A stretch of DNA of 64,000 bases. Source: Neisseria leonii (GTDB lineage: Bacteria > Pseudomonadota > Gammaproteobacteria > Burkholderiales > Neisseriaceae). The DNA lies in assembly GCF_028776105.2 (NCBI RefSeq), contig NZ_CP145606.1, positions 1,798,001-1,862,000 on the forward strand. Direction: 5' to 3'. The notes under the pieces were generated by a model that was not told the origin of the DNA, searched no databases, and saw only the letters and a list, made by a program, of their open reading frames with translations. How positions within the stretch are numbered: position 1 is the stretch's first letter; each line of letters begins with the position of its first letter. Shown here one piece after another: positions 26,401 to 35,893 of this stretch. Both the position numbers and the translations under genes were made by a program.

Positions 26401-26877
26401 TCAGCCGCGCCGGTGCCTGATTGTACGGCCGGTGTTTTCCGGCTGCCTGCCGGGGCGCTCCACCGTAAATTCCCCCTCGATAATATCCTCCTGGTTGCGG
26501 CCGGTGAATGTCCGGTTGGCGGAATCCGCCTGAAAAGCGGTACCGCCCCGAACCGCCTGCCTGCCTTTGACCGGCAGCATCAAAAACAGTGCCAGCAGTG
26601 TGGAAATAAAGCCAGGACTCATCAGCATCACGGCCGCTACGGCATAGCGGACAGGCCACAGCAGCTGGTACAGCGACAGACGGCCGCCGCTGCGCGCGCC
26701 CGCAGCGGCCAGCAGCACGCCGGACAGGCCGAAGCGGCGCAGCATCAGCAGGCCGACCAGAAAACCGGCAATCATCAGCAGCAGGGTCGGGCCGCTGCCC
26801 AGCCAGCCGGCCACCCAGACGATAGACATGATTTCCAAAAACAGCAGTACCAGAAAGCCGATGGCGAAAAAACGCAT
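26401..26877 (-). CDS. fxsA: FxsA-family membrane protein
   Basis: A 158-residue inner-membrane protein with hydrophobic segments at about 4-22, 28-47 and 75-101, and a polar C-terminal tail, the pattern of FxsA (suppressor of F exclusion of phage T7). Characteristic stretches are FLEIMSIVWVAGWLGSGPT, LMLRRFGLSG and LLLMSPG-like VMLMSPGFISTLLALFLMLP. The cytoplasmic tail ending RTIRHRRG is lineage-specific. Its biochemical role is unknown in any species. It diverges from nlpD. Confidence 0.85.
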   Translation of the reverse strand: MRFFAIGFLVLLFLEIMSIVWVAGWLGSGPTLLLMIAGFLVGLLMLRRFGLSGVLLAAAGARSGGRLSLYQLLWPVRYAVAAVMLMSPGFISTLLALFLMLPVKGRQAVRGGTAFQADSANRTFTGRNQEDIIEGEFTVERPGRQPENTGRTIRHRRG

Positions 26878-27056
26878 GGTTTATCCTCAATCTGTGAAAC
26901 GCGCCCGTACGGCGCAAAGCGTCAGCCAACATACAGCCGCCGCCTGCATTTTCAAGCAGGGCGGACGGTAAAGCAAGGGGTAAAAAAAAGTAAAGCGCTG
27001 CCGGGTGTGCCCTCTGCAAGATGAAGCGGCAGCCGAACTTTGCTATGCTTGGCTTC

Positions 27057-27716
27057 ATGAAAACCGCTATTGCTTTCCTGACTGCCCGCGTCTTTCCCGC
27101 AGCGGGCGTATTGTTTTTGGCCGCCTGTGCATCGTCCGTGCCGTCGGAGACGGGCGGTTCTGTTGCAGACGGATATTACCGTGTCGAGCGCGGCGACAAC
27201 CTTTACCGCATCGGTCTGCGTTTCAATCAAAGTGCCGCCACGTTGGCGCGTTGGAACAATCTGGCTGATCCCGCGCAAATCGAAGTCGGCCAGCTGTTGC
27301 GGGTGCGCCCCGAAACGGCGGTGCGCGGCGCAGAGCAAACGGCGGCTTCGGCTGCACGTTTGCGCTGGCCTGCCGACGGACCGTTGCTGGCGCGTTTCGA
27401 CGGGCGCGGCAATAAGGGTATCGACATCGGCGGGCAGCGCGGCGGTCCGGTTTATGCGGCCGGTGCGGGGCAGGTGCTGTATGCGGGCGACGGTGTGCGC
27501 GGTTACGGCAGGATGGTGCTGGTCAGCCACAGCAGCGGGCTGCTGACGGCGTATGCGAACAATGACCGGCTGCTGGTCGCCAAAGGTCAGCGTGTGGCGG
27601 CCGGCCAGAAAATTGCCGAAATGGGCAGCAGCGATACCGATCGGGTCAAGCTGCATTTTGAAGTGCGTTTGAGCGGCAAGGCGGTCAATCCTGAGCCGTA
27701 TCTGCCGCCGCGCTGA
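27057..27716 (+). CDS. nlpD: NlpD-type murein hydrolase activator lipoprotein
   Basis: Activates periplasmic N-acetylmuramoyl-L-alanine amidase (AmiC) for daughter-cell separation. The protein has a lipoprotein signal with lipobox LAAC, a LysM domain (YYRVERGDNLYRIGLRFN to ASLRV-like GQLLRVRP) and a C-terminal LytM/M23 domain with NKGIDIGGQRGGPVYAAGAG, RGYGRMVLVSHSSGLLTAY and KLHFEVRLSGKAVNP. The first metal-ligand histidine is replaced by Asn-Lys, so it should lack peptidase activity, as in E. coli NlpD. An alternative ATG at 27021 would add 12 residues. TGCTATGCT at 27041-27049 is an extended -10 that would start the mRNA close to the 27057 ATG. Confidence 0.87.
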   Translation: MKTAIAFLTARVFPAAGVLFLAACASSVPSETGGSVADGYYRVERGDNLYRIGLRFNQSAATLARWNNLADPAQIEVGQLLRVRPETAVRGAEQTAASAARLRWPADGPLLARFDGRGNKGIDIGGQRGGPVYAAGAGQVLYAGDGVRGYGRMVLVSHSSGLLTAYANNDRLLVAKGQRVAAGQKIAEMGSSDTDRVKLHFEVRLSGKAVNPEPYLPPR

Positions 27717-27732
27717 CGGTGCGGCCGGGGGC

Positions 27733-27780
27733 AGGCCGTCTGAAAGATACGGATTTCGGCCTTTCAGACGGCCTGTTTTT
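27733..27780 (+). terminator. DUS-pair terminator after nlpD
   Basis: AGGCCGTCTGAAAG and CTTTCAGACGGCCTGTTTTT with a 14-base loop and a terminal T-run, just before ruvC. Confidence 0.7.
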
Positions 27781-27809
27781 GTTTATCGGGTAAACGGACG
27801 GGACGGTTT

Positions 27810-28352
27810 ATGGTGCAACCGCTGCGTATTTTGGGCATTGATCCGGGCAGCCGTATCACGGGTTTCGGTATCATCGATGTGGTAGGGGGGGATCACTATT
27901 ATGTGGCTTCGGGCTGCATCAAAACCCTTCCCGGCGACGAATTGGCCGGGCGCATCGGTGTGATTGTCGAAAATATCGGCGGGCTGATCCGGCAATACCG
28001 TCCCCGGCAGGCGGCGGTGGAACAGGTATTCGTCAATGCCAACCCTGCCGCCACGCTGATGCTGGGGCAGGCGCGCGGTGCCGCATTGGCCGCATTGGTG
28101 GTTCAGGGGCTGCCGGTGTATGAATACACAGCCTTGCAGGTCAAGCAGGCGGTAGTCGGGCACGGTAAAGCGGCCAAAGAGCAGGTGCAGCATATGGTGG
28201 TCAGTATGCTCGGGCTGTCCGGTACGCCCCAACCTGATGCGGCCGACGGTTTGGCGGTGGCGCTGACCCATGCGCTGCGCAACCGGGGGCTGGCAGGCCG
28301 TCTGAATCCGAACGGTCTGACGGTCAAGGGCGGACGTTTCCACGAAATCTGA
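27810..28352 (+). CDS. ruvC: Crossover junction endodeoxyribonuclease RuvC
   Basis: Resolves Holliday junctions together with RuvAB. The 180-residue RNase H-fold nuclease begins [20 protein letters not shown] with catalytic Asp11. [20 protein letters not shown] carries the second acid (Glu). [15 protein letters not shown] holds the last acidic residues. The family usually starts close to RILGIDPG, matching the ATG at 27810. A DUS lies within the coding region at about 28300. It lies directly upstream of the ribosomal cluster, with the rplC promoter in the gap. Confidence 0.96.
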   Translation: MVQPLRILGIDPGSRITGFGIIDVVGGDHYYVASGCIKTLPGDELAGRIGVIVENIGGLIRQYRPRQAAVEQVFVNANPAATLMLGQARGAALAALVVQGLPVYEYTALQVKQAVVGHGKAAKEQVQHMVVSMLGLSGTPQPDAADGLAVALTHALRNRGLAGRLNPNGLTVKGGRFHEI

Positions 28353-28419
28353 ACGTGCGCACTCATTGCCCGGGTAAAGTCGGAAAAACGCTAACCCAAG
28401 ATTTAAAAACAAAAAAATC

Positions 28420-28449
28420 TTGAAACTGTCGTGCGTTTTATGCTATATT
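28420..28449 (+). promoter_or_regulatory. Strong predicted promoter for the rplC ribosomal operon
   Basis: TTGAAA (28420-28425) and TATATT (28444-28449) with an 18-bp spacer and TGC immediately before the -10 (extended -10). An A/T-rich tract (28401-28419) upstream may act as an UP element. This implies that rplC starts its own transcript here. Confidence 0.65.
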
Positions 28450-28455
28450 TTCGTG

Positions 28456-28474
28456 CTTGGCATTTTATGCCAAG
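28456..28474 (+). promoter_or_regulatory. Hairpin at the 5' end of the rplC operon leader
   Basis: CTTGGCA and TGCCAAG flank the loop TTTTA, starting within a few bases of the predicted transcription start. It may stabilise the mRNA or take part in ribosomal-protein autoregulation; the latter is inference. Confidence 0.4.
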
Positions 28475-28536
28475 TATTCTTTTGTCCAATGGCCGATCAA
28501 TCGTAATCGACCCCTTTATTAAAAAGGAAAATAATC

Positions 28537-29181
28537 ATGACTTTAGGTCTGGTTGGGCGCAAAGTGGGCATGACCCGCGTGTTTACCGAACAGGGTGGTT
28601 CTATCCCGGTAACCGTGTTGGAATTGACTGCAAACCGCGTCACACAAGTCAAATCCGAAGATACTGACGGCTATGCGGCCGTACAAGTTACCTTCGGTCA
28701 GAAAAAAGCAAACCGTGTCAATAAAGCCGAAGCCGGCCACTTTGCCAAGGCGGGTGTGGAGGCAGGTCGCGGCTTGGTTGAGTTTGCTTTGACTGCTGAA
28801 AAAGCTGCCGAGCTGAAGGTTGGTGATGAAATCACTGTGTCTGTTTTTGAAGCCGGCCAGCTGGTTGATGTAACCGGTACCTCCAAGGGTAAAGGTTTTT
28901 CCGGCACCATCAAACGTCATAATTTTGATTCCCAACGTACTTCCCACGGTAACTCGCGTTCACACCGCGTTCCCGGCTCTATCGGTATGGCTCAGGATCC
29001 GGGTCGTGTGTTTCCGGGTCAGCGTATGGCCGGCCAGTACGGCAATACCAGATCGACTGTGCAGAATCTGGAAATCGTGCGTGTTGATGTCGAGCGTAAT
29101 CTGCTGCTGGTTAAAGGTGCCGTTCCCGGTGCGGTAAACGGCAGTGTGATTGTCCGTCCCGCAGTGAAAGTAGGTGCGTAA
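28537..29181 (+). CDS. rplC: 50S ribosomal protein L3
   Basis: L3 is a primary 23S rRNA binder that organises the peptidyl-transferase region. The 214-residue protein begins [20 protein letters not shown] and holds the central extension [20 protein letters not shown] followed by [29 protein letters not shown] provides the ribosome binding site. It is the first gene of the cluster here; rpsJ, which normally precedes it, is absent. The stop overlaps the rplD start. Confidence 0.98.
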   Translation: MTLGLVGRKVGMTRVFTEQGGSIPVTVLELTANRVTQVKSEDTDGYAAVQVTFGQKKANRVNKAEAGHFAKAGVEAGRGLVEFALTAEKAAELKVGDEITVSVFEAGQLVDVTGTSKGKGFSGTIKRHNFDSQRTSHGNSRSHRVPGSIGMAQDPGRVFPGQRMAGQYGNTRSTVQNLEIVRVDVERNLLLVKGAVPGAVNGSVIVRPAVKVGA

Positions 29182-29801
29182 TGGAATTGAAAGTAATTGA
29201 CGCAAAGGGCCAAGTGTCAGGCAGTCTGGCTGTCTCTGATGCGCTGTTTGCCCGTGAATACAACGAAGCGCTGGTGCACCAGCTGGTTACTGCATTTTTG
29301 GCTAACGCGCGCTCGGGTAACCGTGCCCAGCTGACGCGCGCCGAAGTGAAGCATTCCACCAAAAAACCGTGGCGTCAGAAAGGTACCGGCCGTGCGCGTT
29401 CCGGTATGACTTCTTCTCCGCTGTGGCGCAGCGGCGGCCGTGCCTTCCCGAATAAGCCGGACGAGAATTTCACGCAAAAAGTGAACCGTAAGATGTACCG
29501 TGCCGGTATGGCGGCTATTTTGTCGCAACTGGTGCGTGACGAGCGTCTGTTTGCGGTGGAAGAGTTGTCGGCTGCTACGCCGAAAACCAAAGCGTTTGCA
29601 GAGCAAGTAAAAAACATGGGCTTGGAGCAAGTGCTGTTTGTTACCAAGCAGCTGGATGAAAATGTTTATCTGTCTTCCCGCAACCTGCCCAATGTTTTGG
29701 TTCTGGAAGCTCAGCAAATCGATCCTTACAGCTTGTTGCGCTACAAAAAAGTAGTGATGACCAAAGATGCGGTTGCGCAGTTAGAGGAGCAGTGGGTATG
29801 A
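29181..29801 (+). CDS. rplD: 50S ribosomal protein L4
   Basis: L4 lines the exit tunnel with its loop and, in E. coli, represses its own S10 operon. The 206-residue protein has [20 protein letters not shown] followed by [12 protein letters not shown], the tunnel-loop signature. It overlaps rplC by one base (TAATG) and rplW by four, so translation is coupled. Confidence 0.98.
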   Translation: MELKVIDAKGQVSGSLAVSDALFAREYNEALVHQLVTAFLANARSGNRAQLTRAEVKHSTKKPWRQKGTGRARSGMTSSPLWRSGGRAFPNKPDENFTQKVNRKMYRAGMAAILSQLVRDERLFAVEELSAATPKTKAFAEQVKNMGLEQVLFVTKQLDENVYLSSRNLPNVLVLEAQQIDPYSLLRYKKVVMTKDAVAQLEEQWV

Positions 29802-30112
29802 ATCAAGAACGCCTGATGAAAGTGATTTTGGCGCCTGTTGTCTCTGAAAAGAGCAACCTGCTGGCTGAAAAACGCAATCAAATGACTTTTAAAGTGCTGC
29901 CGAATGCGACGAAAACCGAGATTAAAGCGGCTGTCGAGCTGCTGTTCGGTGTGGAGGTTGCTTCTGTGACTACCACGACTACCAAAGGCAAAACCAAGCG
30001 TTTCGGCCGTACCGTCGGTCGCCGCAGCGATGTGAAAAAAGCTTATGTGAGCTTGGCTGCCGGCCAGGAGTTGGATCTGGAAGCCGCTGCCGCAGCTGCT
30101 GATAAGGAGTAA
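29798..30112 (+). CDS. rplW: 50S ribosomal protein L23
   Basis: L23 sits at the tunnel exit and docks trigger factor and SRP. The 104-residue protein has [20 protein letters not shown] and [18 protein letters not shown]. The ATG at 29798 overlaps the rplD stop (ATGA) and is preceded by GAGGAG; an in-frame GTG at 29792 is less likely. The C-terminus is an Ala/Asp/Glu-rich tail. Confidence 0.97.
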   Translation: MNQERLMKVILAPVVSEKSNLLAEKRNQMTFKVLPNATKTEIKAAVELLFGVEVASVTTTTTKGKTKRFGRTVGRRSDVKKAYVSLAAGQELDLEAAAAAADKE

Positions 30113-30117
30113 GGATA

Positions 30118-30951
30118 ATGGCTATTGTAAAAATGAAGCCGACCTCTGCTGGCCGCCGCGGCATGGTTCGCGTGACCACGGAAGGTTTGCATAAAGGCGC
30201 GCCTTATGCTGCGCTGGTTGAGAAGAAAAACTCAACTGCCGGCCGCAATCATAACGGCCACATTACTACCCGCCATAAAGGCGGCGGTCATAAGCACCAC
30301 TACCGTATCGTTGATTTCAAGCGCAATAAAGACGGCATTCCGGCCAAAGTGGAGCGCATTGAATACGATCCGAACCGTACTGCGCATATTGCACTGCTGT
30401 GCTATGCCGACGGGGAACGCCGCTACATTATTGCGCCGCGCGGTATCAAGGCCGGTGCTGTGTTGGTCTCAGGCTCTGAAGCGGCCATCAAGGTGGGCAA
30501 TACGCTGCCGATCCGCAATATTCCGGTCGGTACTACCGTTCACTGCATCGAAATGAAACCCGGTAAAGGTGCGCAGATTGCCCGTTCGGCAGGCGCTTCT
30601 GCTGTGCTGCTGGCAAAAGAGGGTGTGTATGCGCAAGTCCGCCTGCGTTCCGGCGAAGTGCGTAAAATCCATATCGACTGCCGCGCTACTGTTGGTGAAG
30701 TCGGTAACGAAGAGCAAAGCCTGAAAAAAATCGGTAAAGCCGGTGCCAACCGCTGGCGCGGTATCCGTCCGACCGTACGCGGTGTGGTGATGAACCCGGT
30801 AGATCACCCGCACGGTGGTGGTGAAGGCCGTACAGGCGAAGCGCGCGAACCGGTCAGCCCATGGGGTACGCCGGCCAAAGGTTACCGCACCCGTAACAAT
30901 AAACGCACGGACAATATGATTGTTCGCCGCCGTTACTCAAATAAAGGTTAA
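30118..30951 (+). CDS. rplB: 50S ribosomal protein L2
   Basis: L2 is needed for subunit association and peptidyl transfer. The 277-residue protein contains [20 protein letters not shown] and the conserved [19 protein letters not shown] loop (about 221-239) with the essential histidine. It lies 5 bp after rplW and is followed 5 bp later by rpsS. Confidence 0.98.
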   Translation: MAIVKMKPTSAGRRGMVRVTTEGLHKGAPYAALVEKKNSTAGRNHNGHITTRHKGGGHKHHYRIVDFKRNKDGIPAKVERIEYDPNRTAHIALLCYADGERRYIIAPRGIKAGAVLVSGSEAAIKVGNTLPIRNIPVGTTVHCIEMKPGKGAQIARSAGASAVLLAKEGVYAQVRLRSGEVRKIHIDCRATVGEVGNEEQSLKKIGKAGANRWRGIRPTVRGVVMNPVDHPHGGGEGRTGEAREPVSPWGTPAKGYRTRNNKRTDNMIVRRRYSNKG

Positions 30952-30956
30952 TTGAT

Positions 30957-31235
30957 ATGGCTCGTTCATTGAAAAAAGGCCCATATGTAGACCTGCATTT
31001 GCTGAAAAAAGTAGATGCGGCTCGTGCAAACAACGACAAGCGCCCGATTAAAACCTGGTCGCGCCGTTCCACCATTCTGCCCGATTTTATCGGCCTCACT
31101 ATCGCTGTGCATAACGGCCGCACCCATGTGCCCGTATTTATCAGCGACAATATGGTCGGCCACAAGCTGGGCGAATTCTCATTGACCCGTACCTTTAAAG
31201 GCCACTTGGCCGATAAGAAGGCCAAGAAGAAATAA
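30957..31235 (+). CDS. rpsS: 30S ribosomal protein S19
   Basis: S19 lies in the head of the small subunit and forms a complex with S13. The 92-residue protein begins [19 protein letters not shown] and includes [20 protein letters not shown] and [16 protein letters not shown], fully typical. The C-terminus is Lys-rich (DKKAKKK). Normal place between rplB and rplV. Confidence 0.98.
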   Translation: MARSLKKGPYVDLHLLKKVDAARANNDKRPIKTWSRRSTILPDFIGLTIAVHNGRTHVPVFISDNMVGHKLGEFSLTRTFKGHLADKKAKKK

Positions 31236-31245
31236 GGGATAAAAC

Positions 31246-31575
31246 ATGAGAGTATCTGCATCACATAAAAATGCCCGTATCTCTGCCCAAAAAGCTCGCT
31301 TGGTGGCAGACCTGATTCGCGGCAAGAACATTGCCCAAGCCCTGAACATCTTGGCATTCAGCCCGAAAAAAGGTGCTGAGTTGATTAAAAAGGTACTGGA
31401 ATCCGCTATCGCCAATGCGGAGCACAACAACGGTGCCGATATCGACGAGTTGAAAGTTGTCACCATTTATGTTGATAAGGCCGCTTCGTTGAAGCGTTTC
31501 CAGGCTCGTGCCAAAGGTCGCGGTAACCGCATTGAAAAACAAACTTGTCATATCAATGTGACAGTGGGTAACTAA
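31246..31575 (+). CDS. rplV: 50S ribosomal protein L22
   Basis: L22 reaches the exit tunnel with its beta hairpin, the site of macrolide-resistance changes. The 109-residue protein has [40 protein letters not shown] and the hairpin region [20 protein letters not shown]. Length is normal, with no sign of an insertion in the loop. Confidence 0.98.
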   Translation: MRVSASHKNARISAQKARLVADLIRGKNIAQALNILAFSPKKGAELIKKVLESAIANAEHNNGADIDELKVVTIYVDKAASLKRFQARAKGRGNRIEKQTCHINVTVGN

Positions 31576-31584
31576 GGAAAAGCT

Positions 31585-32280
31585 ATGGGACAAAAAATTC
31601 ATCCGACTGGCTTTCGTCTGGCGGTAAACAAAGACTGGTCGTCTAAATGGTTTGCCAAAAGCAACGAATTCCCGACTGTTCTGAAACAGGATATCGATGT
31701 CCGCGAGTACTTGCGCAAACGCCTGTCTGCTGCTTCTGTCGGCCGTGTTGTGATTGAGCGTCCGGCCAAATCTGCCCGCATTACCATTCATTCGGCCCGT
31801 CCGGGTGTGGTTATCGGCAAAAAAGGCGAAGACATCGAAGTATTGAAACGCGACCTGCAAAACCTGATGGGTGTGCCGGTTCATGTCAATATCGAAGAAA
31901 TCCGCAAGCCCGAGCTGGATGCGCAGATTATTGCCGACGGCATCGCCCAGCAGCTGGAAAAACGCGTCCAGTTCCGCCGTGCCATGAAACGCGCTATGCA
32001 GAATGCCATGCGTGTCGGTGCCAAAGGCATCAAAATCATGACATCAGGCCGTCTGAACGGTGCGGATATTGCGCGTAGCGAATGGTACCGCGAAGGCCGT
32101 GTGCCGCTGCACACCCTGCGTGCCAATGTGGATTATGCAACCAGCGAGGCGCACACCACTTACGGTGTGATCGGTCTGAAAGTTTGGGTTTATACCGGCG
32201 AGGGCAAAGAAGCTGCCCAAGCCCGTCCCGAACAAGAAAACAAACGCAGAAAGGGTGGTCGAAATGCTGCAGCCAACTAG
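31585..32280 (+). CDS. rpsC: 30S ribosomal protein S3
   Basis: S3 lines the mRNA entry tunnel and has helicase function with S4. The 231-residue protein begins [20 protein letters not shown] and has a KH domain with [20 protein letters not shown]. Its end overlaps the rplP start by 17 bases. An AG-DUS is embedded in the coding sequence at about 32046-32057, so even this highly conserved gene carries an uptake signal. Confidence 0.98.
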   Translation: MGQKIHPTGFRLAVNKDWSSKWFAKSNEFPTVLKQDIDVREYLRKRLSAASVGRVVIERPAKSARITIHSARPGVVIGKKGEDIEVLKRDLQNLMGVPVHVNIEEIRKPELDAQIIADGIAQQLEKRVQFRRAMKRAMQNAMRVGAKGIKIMTSGRLNGADIARSEWYREGRVPLHTLRANVDYATSEAHTTYGVIGLKVWVYTGEGKEAAQARPEQENKRRKGGRNAAAN

Positions 32281-32680
32281 AATGAAATACCGCAAACAGC
32301 ACAAAGGCCGCAATACCGGTGTTGCTACACGCGGTAATGCTGTCAGCTTCGGTGATTTCGGTTTGAAAGCAGTCGGCCGAGGCCGTCTGACTGCCCGCCA
32401 AATCGAAGCTGCCCGTCGTGCCATGACCCGCCATATCAAACGCGGCGGCCGCATCTGGATCCGTGTTTTCCCCGACAAACCGATTACGGCCAAGCCGATT
32501 CAGGTGCGTATGGGTGGCGGTAAAGGTTCGGTTGAATACTATGTGGCCGAAATCCGTCCCGGCAAGGTGCTGTACGAAATGGACGGCGTTGCCGAAACCT
32601 TGGCCCGTGAAGCATTTGCTTTGGCTGCTGCCAAACTGCCGATTCCGACTGTGTTTGTAGTAAGACAGGTAGGTAAATAA
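32264..32680 (+). CDS. rplP: 50S ribosomal protein L16
   Basis: L16 helps accommodate tRNA in the A site. The 138-residue protein begins [19 protein letters not shown] and has [20 protein letters not shown] and [21 protein letters not shown] chose the ATG at 32264 because MLQP is the invariant start; upstream in-frame codons lie inside rpsC. The stop overlaps the rpmC start by one base. Confidence 0.97.
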   Translation: MLQPTRMKYRKQHKGRNTGVATRGNAVSFGDFGLKAVGRGRLTARQIEAARRAMTRHIKRGGRIWIRVFPDKPITAKPIQVRMGGGKGSVEYYVAEIRPGKVLYEMDGVAETLAREAFALAAAKLPIPTVFVVRQVGK

Positions 32681-32871
32681 TGAAAGCCAATGAATTGAAA
32701 GACAAATCAGTTGAGCAACTGAATGCTGACTTGGTTGATTTGCTGAAAGCTCAATTCGGCCTGCGCATGCAACACGCCACCGGCCAGTTGGGTAAAACCA
32801 GCGAATTGAAAAAAGTGCGTCGCGACATTGCTCGTATTAAAACCGTTTTAGCTGAAAAAGGTGGTAAATAA
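32680..32871 (+). CDS. rpmC: 50S ribosomal protein L29
   Basis: L29 lies near the tunnel exit next to L23. The 63-residue helical protein [20 protein letters not shown] continues with [20 protein letters not shown] and [15 protein letters not shown]. It overlaps rplP and rpsQ by one base each (TAATG), so all three are coupled. Confidence 0.97.
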   Translation: MKANELKDKSVEQLNADLVDLLKAQFGLRMQHATGQLGKTSELKKVRRDIARIKTVLAEKGGK

Positions 32872-33134
32872 TGAGCGAAGTGAAAAATGTCCGTACCCTG
32901 CAAGGCAAAGTGATCAGCGACAAAATGGATAAAACCGTTACCGTATTGGTGGAGCGTAAAGTAAAACATCCGCTGTACGGAAAGGTGATTAGCCGCTCTA
33001 CCAAAATTCACGCCCACGATGAGCAGAACCAGTACGGTATCGGCGATATCGTTGTGATTGAAGAGGGTCGCCCTTTGTCTAAAACCAAATCTTGGGTAGT
33101 AAAAGAATTGGTGGAAAAGGCGCGTGCCGTCTAA
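32871..33134 (+). CDS. rpsQ: 30S ribosomal protein S17
   Basis: S17 is a primary binder of the 16S 5' domain. The 87-residue OB-fold protein has [40 protein letters not shown] and [15 protein letters not shown]. It is the last gene of the S10-type operon; 224 bp then separate it from rplN. Confidence 0.97.
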   Translation: MSEVKNVRTLQGKVISDKMDKTVTVLVERKVKHPLYGKVISRSTKIHAHDEQNQYGIGDIVVIEEGRPLSKTKSWVVKELVEKARAV

Positions 33135-33358
33135 AATTTGCAACAAGACGTATGTCTGAGTAGAAACGAAGCTTGCAGCAAATGAAAAAACGCTGTAAAC
33201 TTCGTTTCTTAGCTTTCAGATTCTTGAAAGTTTCTCCCTTCGGGGCCAAGACTGGTTTACTGGAACCATTTAAGGTTTCAGATGTGCTTTGAATCCTCAG
33301 CTGATTGAGAGGCCGTCTGAAAATGGTAAATTAAGTTGGATTTTTTAAAGGTAAAAAC
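33135..33358 (+). promoter_or_regulatory. S10/spc operon junction with long hairpin and candidate spc promoter
   Basis: A long imperfect inverted repeat (GAAACGAAGCTTGCAGC around 33164-33180 and GCTGTAAACTTCGTTTC around 33193-33209) can form a 17-bp stem with one mismatch around a loop of about 12 bases. A DUS occurs near 33310. A candidate promoter TTGAGA (33305-33310), 16 bp, TAAATT (33327-33332), with TGG before the -10, lies just upstream of rplN. The place equals the junction of the S10 and spc operons in E. coli. Confidence 0.5.
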
Positions 33359-33727
33359 ATGATTCAAATGCAGACCATCTTAGATGTGGCTGATAACTCG
33401 GGTGCGCGCCGCGTGATGTGCATCAAAGTGTTGGGCGGATCTAAGCGTCGCTACGCTAATGTTGGCGACATTATTAAAGTGGCGGTTAAGGATGCGGCAC
33501 CGCGTGGTCGTGTCAAGAAGGGTGATGTGTACAATGCTGTGGTGGTTCGTACTGCCAAAGGTGTTCGCCGCCCTGATGGTGCGCTGATTAAGTTTGACAA
33601 TAATGCGGCTGTGCTGCTGAACAACAAACTTGAGCCGATGGGTACCCGCATTTTTGGCCCGGTTACCCGTGAGTTGCGGACTGAGCGCTTCATGAAAATC
33701 GTTTCATTGGCACCTGAAGTATTGTAA
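33359..33727 (+). CDS. rplN: 50S ribosomal protein L14
   Basis: L14 forms an intersubunit bridge and is the docking site of RsfS, whose gene is also in this window. The 122-residue protein [20 protein letters not shown] continues with [20 protein letters not shown] and [11 protein letters not shown]. First gene of the spc-type operon. Confidence 0.98.
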   Translation: MIQMQTILDVADNSGARRVMCIKVLGGSKRRYANVGDIIKVAVKDAAPRGRVKKGDVYNAVVVRTAKGVRRPDGALIKFDNNAAVLLNNKLEPMGTRIFGPVTRELRTERFMKIVSLAPEVL

Positions 33728-33739
33728 GGAAGGATTACA

Positions 33740-34063
33740 ATGAACAAAATCATTAAAGGCGATCAAGTTATCGTTATTGCCGGTAAGGATAAGGGTAAGC
33801 AGGGTCAGGTTGTCCGTGTATTGGGCGATAAAGTGGTCGTGGAAGGTGTCAATGTGGCGAAGCGCCACCAGAAGCCGAATCCGATGCGCGGTGTTGAGGG
33901 TGGTATTGTGGAAAAAAATATGCCTCTGGCTATTTCCAATGTTGCCATTTTTAATCCCGAGACACAAAAAGCCGACCGTGTGGGTATTAAGTTGGTAGAG
34001 GGCGAAGGCAAGGTAAAACGCGTTCGTGTATTCAAGTCCAACGGTGCGCAAATCGGTGCTTAA
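33740..34063 (+). CDS. rplX: 50S ribosomal protein L24
   Basis: L24 starts 50S assembly. The 107-residue protein has a KOW motif ([20 protein letters not shown]) and [20 protein letters not shown] with a C-terminal RVRVFKSNG. It lies 12 bp after rplN with AAGGAAGG as ribosome binding site. Confidence 0.97.
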   Translation: MNKIIKGDQVIVIAGKDKGKQGQVVRVLGDKVVVEGVNVAKRHQKPNPMRGVEGGIVEKNMPLAISNVAIFNPETQKADRVGIKLVEGEGKVKRVRVFKSNGAQIGA

Positions 34064-34078
34064 GGGAGTGAGTAAAAT

Positions 34079-34618
34079 ATGGCTCGTTTAAAAGATTTTT
34101 ACAACAGCACTGTTGTGCCGGAGCTGATTAAGCAGTTTGGTTACAAATCTGTTATGGAAGTGCCGCGTATCGAAAAAATTACCTTGAATATGGGTGTCGG
34201 TGAGGCGGTTGCGGATAAGAAAGTGATGGAGCATGCGGTTGCGGATCTGGAAAAAATTGCCGGACAGAAACCGGTGGTAACAGTGGCCCGCAAATCGATT
34301 GCAGGTTTTAAGATTCGCGATAATTATCCGGTCGGCTGTAAAGTTACTCTGCGCCGCGAACAGATGTTTGAGTTCTTGGATCGGTTGGTATCCATTGCTT
34401 TGCCGCGTGTGCGGGATTTCCGAGGTGTAAGCGGTAAGTCTTTTGATGGTCGCGGTAACTACAATATGGGTGTCCGCGAACAGATCATTTTCCCGGAAAT
34501 TGAGTACGATAAAATCGATGCGCTGCGTGGTTTGAATATCACTATTACTACCACAGCAAAAACTGATGAAGAAGCCAAAGCGCTGCTGTCGTTGTTCAAA
34601 TTTCCGTTTAAAGGATAA
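34079..34618 (+). CDS. rplE: 50S ribosomal protein L5
   Basis: L5 binds 5S rRNA and contacts P-site tRNA. The 179-residue protein has [40 protein letters not shown] and [20 protein letters not shown]. The rpsN gene begins 2 bp after its stop. Confidence 0.98.
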   Translation: MARLKDFYNSTVVPELIKQFGYKSVMEVPRIEKITLNMGVGEAVADKKVMEHAVADLEKIAGQKPVVTVARKSIAGFKIRDNYPVGCKVTLRREQMFEFLDRLVSIALPRVRDFRGVSGKSFDGRGNYNMGVREQIIFPEIEYDKIDALRGLNITITTTAKTDEEAKALLSLFKFPFKG

Positions 34619-34620
34619 TC

Positions 34621-34926
34621 ATGGCTAAGAAAGCACTTATTAATCGCGAAGCGAAACGTGTTGCTTTGGCTAAGAAATATGCTGCTAAACGCGCGGCAAT
34701 TTTCGCAGTCATCAATGATGCCAACGCGACAGATGAAGAACGCTTCGAAGCACGTTTGAAGCTGCAGGCTATTCCGCGTAATGCTGCTCCGGTCCGCCAA
34801 CGCCGCCGTTGTGCCATTACCGGCCGTCCTCGCGGCACCTTCCGCAAATTCGGCTTGGGCCGCATTAAGATCCGTGAAATCGCTATGCGTGGCGAGATTC
34901 CGGGTGTCATTAAAGCCAGCTGGTAA
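34621..34926 (+). CDS. rpsN: 30S ribosomal protein S14, zinc-independent form
   Basis: The 101-residue long form lacks the CxxC...CxxC zinc ribbon; it has [20 protein letters not shown] and [17 protein letters not shown] at the C-terminus. This is the usual proteobacterial type and does not depend on zinc supply. Confidence 0.97.
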   Translation: MAKKALINREAKRVALAKKYAAKRAAIFAVINDANATDEERFEARLKLQAIPRNAAPVRQRRRCAITGRPRGTFRKFGLGRIKIREIAMRGEIPGVIKASW

Positions 34927-34940
34927 TAGGAGAGAATTAA

Positions 34941-35333
34941 ATGAGTATGCATGATCCTATTTCCGATATGTTGACCCGTATCCGCAATGCGCAACGCGCA
35001 AATAAAGTTGCGGTTGCTATGCCCTCTTCAAAACTCAAGCGCGCAATTGCTCAGGTTTTGAAAGAGGAAGGCTATATCGAAGACTTCGCGGTTTCTGCTG
35101 ATGCGAAACCGGTATTGGAAATCCAATTGAAATACTATGCAGGTCGTCCGGTTATCGAGCAAATCAAGCGTGTATCACGTCCCGGTTTGCGCGTATATAA
35201 AGGTTCTAACGACATTCCGACAGTAATGAACGGTTTGGGTGTGGCCATTGTGAGTACTTCAAAAGGCGTGATGACTGACCGTAAAGCCCGTGCTGCCGGC
35301 ATCGGTGGTGAGTTGTTGTGCATTGTTGCCTAA
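34941..35333 (+). CDS. rpsH: 30S ribosomal protein S8
   Basis: S8 organises the 16S central domain and in E. coli represses the spc operon. The 130-residue protein has [20 protein letters not shown] and the C-terminal [20 protein letters not shown], then [11 protein letters not shown]. The ribosome binding site AGGAGAG precedes the ATG. Confidence 0.98.
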   Translation: MSMHDPISDMLTRIRNAQRANKVAVAMPSSKLKRAIAQVLKEEGYIEDFAVSADAKPVLEIQLKYYAGRPVIEQIKRVSRPGLRVYKGSNDIPTVMNGLGVAIVSTSKGVMTDRKARAAGIGGELLCIVA

Positions 35334-35345
35334 GGAGCGTTTAAG

Positions 35346-35879
35346 ATGTCTCGCGTAGCGAAAAATCCAGTAACTGTTCCTGCTGGCGTAGAAGTAAAAT
35401 TCGGAACAGATGCATTGACGGTCAAAGGTAAAAACGGCGAGTTGTCTTTTCCTTTGAGTAATGATGTCAAAATCGAACTGAACGATGGTCAATTGACTTT
35501 TGCGGCGGCGAACCAAAGCAAGCAGTCTGCTGCCATGTCCGGTACTGCCCGCGCTATTGTGGCCAATATGGTTAAAGGTGTGGCGGAAGGTTTTGAGAAA
35601 AAGCTCCAATTGATCGGCGTGGGTTATCGTGCCCAGGCTCAGGGTCAAACCCTGAATTTGTCTTTGGGTTTCTCTCATCCCATCGTATATGAAATGCCTG
35701 CGGGTGTTTCTGTGCAGACACCGTCACAAACAGAGATCGTCATCAGCGGTGCCGACAAGCAGGTTGTCGGTCAGGTGGCTGCGGAAATCCGCGCCTTCCG
35801 CTCGCCGGAGCCTTATAAAGGCAAGGGTGTCCGCTATGTGGGCGAAGTGGTTGTGATGAAAGAAGCTAAGAAGAAATAA
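35346..35879 (+). CDS. rplF: 50S ribosomal protein L6
   Basis: L6 supports the sarcin-ricin loop region near the factor-binding site. The 177-residue protein has two L6 repeats, with [20 protein letters not shown] and the C-terminal [20 protein letters not shown]. It sits in its normal order between rpsH and rplR. Confidence 0.98.
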   Translation: MSRVAKNPVTVPAGVEVKFGTDALTVKGKNGELSFPLSNDVKIELNDGQLTFAAANQSKQSAAMSGTARAIVANMVKGVAEGFEKKLQLIGVGYRAQAQGQTLNLSLGFSHPIVYEMPAGVSVQTPSQTEIVISGADKQVVGQVAAEIRAFRSPEPYKGKGVRYVGEVVVMKEAKKK

Positions 35880-35893
35880 TTGAGGCCTCACTA

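Noticed and set aside
28431..28667. A plus-strand frame overlapping the start of rplC
   Set aside because: It runs through the promoter and leader and then out of frame into rplC; no family similarity.
34621..34926. Zinc-responsive ribosomal protein variant considered for S14
   Set aside because: The 101-residue zinc-free form is the normal proteobacterial S14; no second paralogue or Zur-type site is visible here.
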